Position numbers and translations under genes: made by a program. From Protostelium mycophagum (Eukaryota > Evosea > Variosea > Protosteliida > Protosteliaceae): DNA of 34,507 nt. This document shows positions 10,601-19,292 of this stretch, piece after piece (the stretch's first letter is position 1; each line of letters starts with the position of its first letter). The stretch covers positions 1 through 34,507 of the forward strand of contig MZNV01002797.1 in NCBI GenBank assembly GCA_002081555.1, given 5' to 3'. The notes under the pieces were generated by a model. It had not been told where the DNA came from, ran no database searches, and saw nothing but the letters and a program-made list of their open reading frames with translations.

Positions 10601-11375
10601 GAAGTCATTTTTCGTTTGTCTGTATCTCTAGCTTCAAAAAACAGTATCTGATATCATAGTGCCAATTATTATCCTATATTCAAATCAAGGTTGATTGTGG
10701 CTGGATACTATTATTTTTATCCACAAATGACAGATTATAGATGCATTCGAAGAACGATTAAGCACCTCATTTTAACCTCAAATGAAGGTTAGTCTCATCC
10801 ACAACGCATTCATCTGATTCTTTAGGCTGGAAAGATTTCCTTCAAACGCTTCTGATACAAAACGATGTATATGATAGTCCTCGCTTTCTCCTGACGGTAA
10901 TATTTCATCTGAATAAGATTGCAAAGATGACAAAACCAGATATTAACGGATCAATGTTTTCACAGTATTCCAACTTCTGGTTTTGCTACGCGCTTACCTC
11001 TTATGTCAATCATCTTAGGTTCGCAATAGAGAGTTTCTCGAATCTAAAAATAGAACAGATTTTAAGAAGGGATCTGGAAGAGGATACAGCAAGATTGCCT
11101 TGTGGCACGTAGAAAATGAAGTCCCAAATATTCCCATGGCAAAATGGCCTCTGGCACTACAACGAGCTTCCTTGGAAATAATGGACGACGTGGGCAGGTA
11201 TAATTTATATGTGACGAGAGATGTCAGAATGATATATGGCAGATGGATATGCATGATGGCCTTGCAAGAGAAAGGAGCATGTCCTCCTGGGATGACACCA
11301 GATGATTTAGCATCCAAAATATCACAGAAAGAACAGCAAGTGCGACACTTCTTTAGCCAGATCATCCGCAAATAA
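7635..11375 (+). CDS. Ankyrin-like repeat and F-box protein (about 800 residues)
   Basis: Exons fit in phase in two blocks. First block: 7635-7691 ('MEDDLAVISEIFLLFDEDD'), 7786-8043, 8087-8152, 8278-8414, 8478-8532, 8596-8676, 8715-8819, 8984-9064. It contains degenerate ankyrin-like units such as 'ILEMLFQHPEMKNNYDSKYI' and 'LQRLYEHPGFRPS', like the divergent ankyrin proteins of amoebae and giant viruses. Second block: about 9221-9402, 9445-9526, 9590-9690, 9732-9910, 9951-10150, 10192-10239, 10301-10453, 10496-10596, 10660-10689, 10741-10787, 10826-10896, 11019-11375. It opens with an F-box-like helix set ('FFDLPIDLQRVVLSYL') and continues into a long unrecognised region. F-boxes normally dock on SKP1 in SCF ubiquitin ligases. 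The join between blocks (9064 to 9213/9221) is inferred: no in-frame ATG precedes the F-box, which favours one gene. The stop (11373-11375) lies within AATAAA. Confidence 0.6.
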
Positions 11376-11418
11376 AAAGCCTTCTACTATTTCATCGAAT
11401 CTTCCTCAAAAGTTTATT
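11371..11418. terminator. Face-to-face poly(A) signals with embedded stop codons
   Basis: On the plus strand AATAAA at 11371-11376 contains the stop TAA (11373-11375) of the ankyrin/F-box gene. On the minus strand AATAAA (plus 11413-11418) contains the stop TAA (11414-11416) of TRAPPC13. Cleavage 10-30 nt past each hexamer would place each transcript end at, or inside, the neighbouring coding region. Confidence 0.6.
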
Positions 11419-13332
11419 GTGTCTCAATAAAAACATCCAGAAAATCATTAAAGTCATATGACTTGCTTGTCTCGAGATCTATAATCTTGATCCCAGTCAC
11501 CTGCTCATATCAACTCGGTGCAATAAATATAAAATAATTATGACAATTATATGAGCCTCATCAAGAATAGATTGGTGATTACCTTCTGTACACCTGGCTT
11601 CGTTGGGAATAACGATAATCGTATCTGTGTCGTTGTTCCCGCGCCAAGTGTGCTCCCGTCTGTAACCTTCCCGTTCCTGGAATCACTCAGACGGCTCGTT
11701 GTAGAGACAATAAAACCTACCCATTAATCGCCAAACCGCCCATCTTGTCCCTCTCAAATGTCAAGAGCGGAGTTATGTTTCTGTCTGATGCGTTAGTCAG
11801 CTCGCAGACGATGTCGAATGGACATTCTAATATGATCTGTGCTGGTATGCTCCTCACTGTCAGCTCCAACTCCACTCTCTGTGGAACCTTGCGCTCAAGA
11901 GGGGCAGTCTGGAGCCTTGGGGTGTCAGAAGATCAGGAAATCTCGTGGAAATTTCGCACCTTCCGGACTCTCCGAGATTAGATTTCCACATGAGTTCGAG
12001 TTTTCCGATTATACTGCCTATCTTGGCTCTTGAATCATTCTTCGGCTCAACCTACAACCTATCATTATGACAACAACAATCATTGTATGATGTATAATAC
12101 GTAGAGAAACATCACTATTTCTATTTGCATGTTGAAGATCTGATGAACATGCATCGTGAATTACCTTGAATAAATATTGTCGTACATCACTGGGTTTCAT
12201 ATAGACGAGATCCCCCACTACAGCACTGAAAGAAGTTAACAAAACATGATCAGAATCAACAAACCTCAATTGTTTGTTATTTTCGTCTGCCTGTACTAAT
12301 GTTAAAAATATATTCAATCTTTCAATCAAGTGTAATTTTTTACATGCAAAAAAATATATTTTTCAATTAACAAAAAATGATATAATAAAACTTGAAATAC
12401 CTGATTTAGATCTGAAGCCATGTAGAGAGGCAGTGGCTCAAACTTCACTGATTCCAAGAACAAAGGATTCGTCGTTAGATTTTGAATCTGAGCAGTGAGA
12501 AAAATACCGTACTACATCACGTTAGTTGACGTGAAATTGTACGGTAAAGGGTAGAGTGTGACTACAATATTGTAGAGAGATACCTGTAGGTCGTGTGTTT
12601 GCATTTTTATGCTGATTGGGTTCGTGACTTGGAATTTGAAGAATTTTCTGAAGCTTTTTATCTCCCCGGTATGTCTCGTGTAGTTCACGGTACAGACCAA
12701 TCTAAAAATAGATCAGCATCTACAACTGCATCTACAAAGATCTTTTTTAATTGTTCATGTTCAAAAAGGATTCAAAAATGTAGAGGCTGATTACATGTGG
12801 ATTCCGATTTCTTTGACCTCATGGGTTACGATGAAATCATGACTTTCTCCCGAGCCAAAAGAAATGATTGGTGTGTTCATTTCTGCAAGAGAGAACCTCT
12901 TTGTTCCGGTTTGCAGCTCCGCCTTCACCACGATATTTTTCACATCGAAAGGAGAGTGATTATTGATGCTGATGTAGCTCTTAAAGGTTTCACCCAAAAA
13001 GATGTTTCTGAACATTTCAGAATCTTTCAGCCATTTGTGTCAATTAGTGTTATAGACGTTATGGTGACAAAAACATGATATGAACATCAGCGACTCACAC
13101 GAAAGCTGAAGGAAGAGAGAGAACATTGGAGACTCCAAAAGCGTCGTCCAATTCTGGCATGACGCACGAGGCGATGTCGTTCTTCTCTGAATAAATGGGA
13201 AGTGCTGTGTGAAAGGATGGCTTATACAATCTCATGACTGCAATCCTTAAGAAGGAGAAAGAAAAGGAGGTAATATTATTCACCTTTTAAAGTCAAGGAA
13301 TGGACTTCTTTTTCCTGTTTCGAATTAGCCAT
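11414..13332 (-). CDS. TRAPPC13: TRAPP complex subunit 13
   Basis: Eleven exons join in phase: 13332-13284, 13237-13099, 13007-12795, 12701-12584, 12511-12401, 12290-12265, 12225-12165, 12051-11960, 11915-11721, 11676-11583, 11500-11414, giving 394 residues (human about 417). Matches to human TRAPPC13 run the whole length: 'LKVMRLYKPSFHT' (LKVMRLTKPTLFT), 'NIFLGETFKSYISINN' (NIFLGETFSSYISVHN), 'THEVKEIGIHILVCTVNYT', 'SFRKFFKFQVTNPI', 'LTAQIQNLTTNPLFLESV', 'DVRQYLFK' and 'LELMWKSNLGESGRLQT'. The protein is a beta-rich subunit of TRAPPIII, a tethering complex and Rab1 exchange factor acting at ER-Golgi and in autophagy. A 26-nt microexon (12265-12290) is needed to keep frame and covers the loop that in human reads 'VSQAGECVS'. 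The N-terminus from ATG 13332 is short, 'MANSKQEKEVHSLT'. Confidence 0.92.
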
Positions 13333-13512
13333 GTTATTTATTATTGGATTTGATCAAACTACCTGTCCAGCATTAAGTTGAGATGTTGATAGATTTGAGG
13401 ATGATAGCCGGCTGTCTGCCATGTTTGCCTTCTGTTCATCGCATACACCCAAGTCTCGTTGTTTCGTCTCGTAAAAACATCACCTTCTTTGCCCGATTCC
13501 ATTGATTCCAAC
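13333..13512. promoter_or_regulatory. Divergent promoter of TRAPPC13 and RFESD-like gene
   Basis: The start codons of TRAPPC13 (minus, 13332) and the Rieske gene (plus, 13513) are 180 bp apart with no other gene between. Both are housekeeping genes, so a shared bidirectional promoter is likely. I see no TATA box in a convincing position. An open reading continues upstream of ATG 13513 on the plus strand but has no ATG. Confidence 0.45.
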
Positions 13513-14254
13513 ATGGATAACCCTTCTCCGCCTGTGCGACGTCCTTACAAAGTGAGCGGTCTGCAGATCGCACAACCGAAAGTCGTCCCACCCAGTGGAC
13601 AATTCATACAATTTTGTCGTATGGATCAGCTCAAGCTGGAGAGGAAAATAAGGGGTCCGATTGATGGAAGAGACATAACAGTTTGGTTGGCATCTGGCAA
13701 AGTATATGCCATAGATTCCGTGTGTTATCGTGGGTGAGAGTGTTATGTGAGTTGTCTTATTCTTTGTCAGATAATGGCGGCCCTTTAAATGATGGCCCAA
13801 TAGAGGTATCAGTGTCATACATGATATGATTTAATTGTTGATAGGAGATTGGATCAAGGACCTGTGTTGTGTGTCCCTGGCACAAGTACAAGATAGATTT
13901 GAAGACAGGAGAGGCTTTATTCACCGACATTGGTGGTGATGTTCACTCCAAAGGAATTAAGCAGAGGACTCACGAGATCAAGGTATATTTTACTCTTTGT
14001 AACGTTCGTCCTAATTAAAATAGATCGAAGGAAACAACATCTTGGTTAAGGTGAAAGCCGCGCAGAATGAAGAACAAAAGATAGAGTCTGACACATATGC
14101 CTATTCTAATTTATATAATGTACAAGTTAAACAAAAGCAGCCACCAGCAGTTCCCATACATTCGTCGAAGCACGGTAAAACTCTCAGTATTAAGAAGCAA
14201 ATCCCTCACTTGTCTTCAGTTGAAATAGTCATGGAAGAAGAGGAAAGCAAATAG
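13513..14254 (+). CDS. RFESD: Rieske [2Fe-2S] domain protein, RFESD type
   Basis: Four exons join in phase: 13513-13729, 13771-13805, 13845-13982 and 14024-14254, giving 206 residues. The first donor is the C|GTGGGTGAG site, not the GTGAG four bases further on. Only this choice keeps the frame open and restores the first Rieske box, 'CYHNGGPL' (Cys71, His73). The second box is 'CPWHKYKI' (Cys94, His97). Together they give the C-x-H and C-x2-H ligands of a Rieske cluster. Flanking residues 'GKVYAIDSV', 'KTGEALFTD' and 'SKGIKQRTHEI' match vertebrate RFESD ('SKGVKQRIHTV'). RFESD is a soluble Rieske protein whose redox partner and substrate are unknown. The C-terminal 60 residues after 'YAYSNLYNVQV' are basic then acidic and not conserved as far as I can tell. 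An AATAAA follows the stop near 14272-14280. Confidence 0.88.
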
Positions 14255-14357
14255 CCACCCCATCTGTTGTACAAATAAATATATTACATATTTTATATCT
14301 AAGCCCAGTGGGTTTCGCAGAAAATCAGCGTGTCACAACATTTCAACCTGACACACC

Positions 14358-16193
14358 ATGAGGCGGCATCACTCTGTCCAGACTTTTGAGGATGAGGAAC
14401 ACATCGCAATAGATACAGAGCTTGATCAGCCAAAGATACAAAATGAAGGACATGTGTCGAGAGAGGATCACTTGGATGGTCTCAGAGGTTGGGCTGCAGT
14501 GACAGTGGTAGTATTCCACACAAAGATATATTTTCCTGTGCATAGGTGGTACGGCCAAGAAGAGGGAGAGGACGCTTTCACTTTCTGGAACTTTTTAGTG
14601 TCAACGCCATTTGGACTTGGACTTGATCCTCACAATGCAGTTCATTTGTTCTTTGCTTTATCAGGTCCCAACACCATAGATGATTTATGTGTTGACACAT
14701 TCAGGCAGGGTGTTAGCGAGCTCCATGATGAGAAAAGACAACCCCTCAATCACATCTGCCGTGGTGAGAAGGCCACTCCGTCTCATGATTCCCATCTTCA
14801 TAGCTTACTACTTCGTACTATTGATGTCCGGCCTCCTCGTTTTTTTAAAGGGCAAGCGGTTAGAAGGCAATCACTTAAAGGACGCTTCCATCTTTCAAGT
14901 TGTACTCGCCGAGATCACCATGTTCTGTGGCATTGGTGCACCAAAATTCCAACTTTCAGATGTCGAGATTTGGACGATACCGTGGGAGTTTTGGGGCTCC
15001 ATGTTCGTCTATTTCTTGGCAGCGATACACATACCCTTGAGACAGAAGATCGCCATTCCTCTGATCATCTTCTTCATCACCAGGTGGCTTGGCAGTGTCT
15101 ATTGTCTTTTTGCCGGAGGTTACCTCATCTGCGCACTGAAAGAGTACAACTACCTTCCTAGAGGCAAATGGACTGCGAGATTTATTCAGATCACCCTCAT
15201 CATTCTTGTATGGATATGGAGTTACCCTTCTGTGCAATTTAGAGATAAACCGTCATGGTTTGGTTATTCAGTGAGGACCTGGGTCACACAGATACTTGAT
15301 CCATGGACATTAGATCACAAGTGGAATTATAGAATATGGACAGCGGGGAAGATGGAAGACACACACAAGACAGGAGCACTCCGTTCCAACAATGATCTCA
15401 TCCAGATCATGTGTCTGATGTTGTTGGTGGAATATTCTTCCCTCGTGAGATGGTTTTTCTCCTGTGGGTTGAGTCGATTTCTTGGAAAAATCAGTTTTGG
15501 GCTGTACATCTCTCATTTTGCAGTAATAAAGGTATTTTCGATTTTAGATATTTTTCAAGTCTTCTAAAAATAATCTAAAACTAGAACAATGTAACTGTCA
15601 AATTGGCAGAAAGTGATATTTTGACAGATCATCCATCAATACAACAGATTCATCATTCAAGCCAAGCACCTCATCCCCCTCACCTTCATACCCTTCGTCT
15701 TTATCTGCGAACTACTCGCAGCATGGCTCCTCACACACATCGCTGATATCCCCTCCATCACAATCTCCCACTATGTCTACAATTTCTTTTTTGTCGACAC
15801 CAGAACATTCCGGGAAGTCTATTCGGACATTCCGCCACTACGAGAGATTTCCAGAATCATTTGGAGAGGGTGAGAGACCTTGAGATTGATATCATGATGA
15901 ATGTGCTGAGATATCACAGCGTCATCCAGAAATTGAGGGATATTTTCATAGAGCCCTTTGTGTACATCATGTGAGTCATCTTCTCTGTACAACGACCTGA
16001 ATTTTCGCAGAAATGTCTTCAAGTCAACCCGGAAATTTTTTGGAAAGCGAAGTGTTCTGGGTGAAATGTGAGGAACAGAATGACGAGTTGTAGACTGACG
16101 ATACATAGGAAGAGTTACGTCCTTCGTTTAAGAGATTCAGTTGTAGATGAGTATTTTGAGACACGAAGACACTGGAAATTAACATCAGGATAA
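14358..16193 (+). CDS. Membrane acyltransferase 3 family protein
   Basis: Exons 14358-14664, 14705-15531, 15628-15869, 15920-15970 and 16011-16067 join in phase. A sixth, 16094-16193, follows if a 26-nt intron is used; otherwise the stop is TGA 16069-16071. Length is 527 or 495 residues. Hallmarks of the acyltransferase 3 (OafA/NolL) family are visible: 'DHLDGLRGWAAVTVVVFHTK' with the conserved helix-1 histidine, 'FFALSGRVLASSMM', and 'RRPLRLMIPIFIAYYF' with the arginine pair before a membrane helix. About ten hydrophobic segments follow and 'LSRFLGKISFGLYISHFAV' near the end is typical. The family moves acyl groups onto sugars, lipids or peptides across membranes. It is common in bacteria, nematodes and insects (NRF-6-like), and the substrate here cannot be told. 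The gene lies 103 bp after RFESD on the same strand. Confidence 0.82.
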
Positions 16194-16317
16194 ATATTTA
16201 TTGCTAAATATCAATAAATGTTTTGTTTGATAATATTTAATATGCAAATGTTTTGGTAATTTCCGCCAACACAAATACACTTTGGACATCACTTCGCACG
16301 GAAATGAGAAATCTCCA

Positions 16318-16741
16318 TCACTTGGACGTTTTACTCCGTTTCCCTTGCTGTGTTGTCCCAGGCTGCTGTACACTCGTCTCGCCCATCTCGACAGTTTTTC
16401 TCTTCCCGCCCAAATTCAAATTCAAAATATTCTCTTGTTGCTTCAACAACTCCCGGAGTGTTTTTTTCTGTTCTCCAGCTGGCAGACTCTCCACCACCGA
16501 TTTCATCCTCTTTAAAACGTCTAAAGCGGCGATCTCCACCTCACGTTGGGTGTTGGCGGGAACTGCTCGAATTTGAATTCAAATTTCGGCCGTTAGAATT
16601 CTTACCGACAGTTTTCTCCTGTGCGTGAAGAAAAGGCGAAGAGTTGGGGTGGTTGCTGCTGTGAATTTTTGAAAATAAAACGTTTGTGAGGTCTTTTTGT
16701 GAGGTCCAATACAAATCTAAGAGGTGTCTCTCTACTTGCAT
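16318..16741 (-). CDS. Small charged helical protein, unrecognised
   Basis: Two exons, 16741-16606 and 16565-16318, join in phase through a 40-nt GTAAG...GAG intron and give 127 residues. The N-terminus 'MQVERHLLDLYWTSQKDL' is helical. The second exon has a long probable helix ('AALDVLKRMKSVVESLPAGE', then 'LRELLKQQENILNL'), and the C-terminus is basic ('GKRSKTSK'), suggesting a nuclear or complex-bound small subunit. I cannot name the family. The ATG at 16741 is one base after TTTTCAG, a good 3' splice acceptor, so the message has either an upstream 5' UTR exon or a trans-spliced leader. The preceding gene on the same strand stops only 106 bp upstream. Confidence 0.55.
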
Positions 16742-16847
16742 TCTGAAAATTGAAGGCGCAGGTCCTCCCGGTGCCTGCTTTTATGTGAATATTTATTGTA
16801 AAATTCACGATTTAATCGTAATTGTGAACTGGCGGGATAGGCCGAAT

Positions 16848-18804
16848 TTAATGATTACTGTGCTCAATATCACTTTCTGTTAGCACAGAAGGTTGTGATG
16901 ACTCCAACAAATCAATGCAGAGCCGTAAAATTTCTGCATCTATGATGACGTAAAATCACCTTGCTGAAAGTGGGTAGTCTAGCTCCATTGGATTTCAACC
17001 ATATGTGCCAAGACCAACTATCACTAGACATCTCTTGTAGAACGACAACACAGTGGGGCTGTAATGATGCTGTCGTCCATGACCCTTTGTCATCTCAGAA
17101 CAATAAAATCCCATTGTTCGTTCTACTGCAATTGTTTTCCAAGCCACATGTGCTCGCATCATTGATAATAAATATTTGAATCACTTTTAGACCTGATTTA
17201 GATGCAAAATTGATGATGAAGATTACCATCTTGGGTGAATGTGTAGTCTGATGGGATGTACATCGCCACAATTCCATTCGATAAGTTATCCAAAATCCTC
17301 TGCAATGTAGCAGCGGTGCTATTTGATGGCCTCACGATCACCACTTGTACATTGGATATGACCTGTCAAAAATGTCATTTTGACACAAATTGTCATTATT
17401 CACCTTATCTATGTTTTCGGACTGGTTGATGTCTACAGGTTGTCTAAATAATTGTGAATGATCTACAATAGGTGCAGGTAGGTTCTGTCTGCCAAGAGCA
17501 CGTGACATGTCTAAATTTCCCTCAAAATCGATGGAGAATTTCAAGCGTGAGAGAAATGAGGCAGGTGCGTCCATGATTAGATTCTTCAGCACAAATTGAA
17601 GCACGAAAATCTATTAAATCAGAAAATAAATGGGTAAGTGTAGTTACCTCCGGCTTGCGGGGGATCCCCACCTCTGCGCTTATTGTCGATCTACAACGGG
17701 TCAGGATTATTTTTTAATACTTTTCCACGCACACTCTTCCCGCAATAGATAATGCTTTGGGACTGGATTGATTGGGTGTATTTACAATATGTTGTTGTGT
17801 TACACTGTGTGTGTATGTCTGTACATTGTTCTGCACATCATTTTGCCCCACAGAAATACTGTGCGGCCACTGGGTGTTGTAGATGGGTTGTACAGGGCGG
17901 GGGAAGGAGGGGGAGTTTTGCTGAGGTGACGTGTTGACCTTCCGCTGTGTCATATTGACATTTTTCTTTGGTGCAGGTGAAGAAACCTGTACATCACTAA
18001 GATTCACCAAGTCAGATGTGCGCACTTTTACTGGTTGTGGGGGTTCAACAGCAGCTTTTGCCGCTTTTTTAGCGGGAACTTTTGAGGCAGTTTTGGCGGG
18101 AACTTGGGGTCGGGGTGGGAGGGTCTTCCGGGGTGTGGCCAGGGCATCCTGAATTTCACGTGAACATTCTCTTCTTACTTTATCGATACTTGTGAACAAG
18201 GTAAAACCCTAAAGAAATTCACCTTGATGGGTGCAGGAGCTTGTATTGATCTTTTTAATGACATGATGTTGTCATTCTGCATTGTACTGGCCGTTGTTGT
18301 GTTTGGGCTCTTCCTGAGAATGGGGGTGGTTCGTCCAAGCTGCGACTCATCTTTCATCGATTATTGAAAGCACGGGGAGACATGTTTACTCACCATACAC
18401 CACCATATGAGGCATGCTTCTATCAGGACCATCTAACATGCTGGCGCCGAGGCCAAAGCCGGCATAAACTAGCCCTGATGTTTTCCGCTGAGCCACACTT
18501 TGGGGATTCGTGTTTCTTGACAGAGTCATGTTTGGATTTAATATCCCTGGGTCACCAATAGACAATGGACGAGGAGTAGAGACCTCTGTATCCACCTATA
18601 TGTGAATTAATACCAATCAAATATTTATAAGAGGAAGGCATCCTCACCGTTGAGTTGGTTAAAAGACTCAAGGGAGACTGCTTCAACAGTGCGATCTGGT
18701 CATTATTAACAAGAAGATGTCTCTCTTTTGTCGCGCTGACGTCTGTGAACTATTAGAGATAACCTAAGAGAGGATGAGGTTATCGGACCTTGAGTGACTT
18801 CCAT
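16848..18804 (-). CDS. Unrecognised protein: low-complexity N-half, beta-rich C-half
   Basis: Phase-consistent exons include 18804-18789, 18742-18648, 18595-18394, 18350-18223, 18208 to about 17730, about 17693-17650, about 17610-17400 and about 17345-17225. Two more lie near 17100-16970 and 16950-16848. ATG 18804 ('MEVTQ') gives the frame that continues. An alternative upstream ATG at 18932 ('MKNKCASKVLVGVDN') is open but joins out of phase. The N-half is serine/proline/threonine-rich ('STPRPLSIGDPGILNPNMT', 'TTPILRKSPNTTTAS') with an alanine/lysine/proline patch ('PAKTASKVPAKKAAKAA'). The C-half is ordered: 'ISAEVGIPRKPEIFVLQFVL', 'MYIPSDYTFTQDGSW', 'HCVVVLQEMSSDSWSWHIWL', and a last exon near 'LRLCIDLLESSQPSVL'. 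The stop (16848-16850) sits in ATTAAA. I recognise no family; a scaffold or adaptor role is only a guess. Confidence 0.45.
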
Positions 18805-19075
18805 TTTCTTCTCGATTGAAACGAGTCAATGGGTCGCATTCGATTAAAACGGGTTTCATTTCCGTGCAATTCTGTCCACACAATTGTGTTGTCGACGCCG
18901 ACCAAAACCTTCGAAGCACATTTATTTTTCATTTTCCGCAGAAATGAGCAAAGCTTTCAACGCATGGAACAACAGGGCCAGAGGAGTTGATGATTCAACA
19001 GTTGATACGGACAAAGCACCGTTCTTCGGATGAAAAAGTGTCATAAAGGACACATGCAAGAGGAATAAAAAAAAG

Positions 19076-19147
19076 AGGCCATACCCGGATTTGAACCGGG
19101 GTTTCAAGGATCAGAACCTCGCGTGCTAACCGCTACACTATACGGCC
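19076..19147 (-). tRNA. tRNA-Gln (anticodon CTG)
   Basis: The minus strand folds as a complete 72-nt cloverleaf. Acceptor stem GGCCGTA pairs with TATGGCC (one G-T). The D arm is GTG...CAC with the TAGCGGTTAG loop. Anticodon stem CGAGG pairs with CCTTG around loop TTCTGAT, giving anticodon CTG (Gln, CAG codons). The T arm is CCCGG-TTCAAAT-CCGGG. The discriminator base is T, as expected for eukaryotic tRNA-Gln. There is no intron. A and B box internal promoters (TAGCGGTTAGCAC and GGTTCAAATCC) are present. It lies in the gap between two minus-strand protein genes. Confidence 0.95.
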
Positions 19148-19292
19148 TTGTTGTTTTCGGAGTTTCAGTACATTATTAATTTGCATAAAATTTTATTGTT
19201 CAAGCCGCAGTTGCATTCCAGCGGAGAAATCCCACCTGAAGGATTCAGCACAAGACACACTGCTCATGCGCAGATCCAAAACATTGAGATAC

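Noticed and set aside
13730-13770. Loss of a Rieske histidine ligand (reading CYRG)
   Set aside because: That reading is intron sequence; the upstream donor C|GTGGGTGAG joins to ATAATGG and restores CYHNGGPL.
14358-15161. 267-residue ORF read straight through from the acyltransferase ATG
   Set aside because: After 14664 this frame loses all hydrophobic segments. Splicing out 14665-14704 moves into the frame with the acyltransferase helices.
18789-18932. Alternative N-terminus from ATG 18932 for the unknown minus gene
   Set aside because: The frame is open and protein-like but joins the next exon out of phase; ATG 18804 joins correctly. Kept only as a note.
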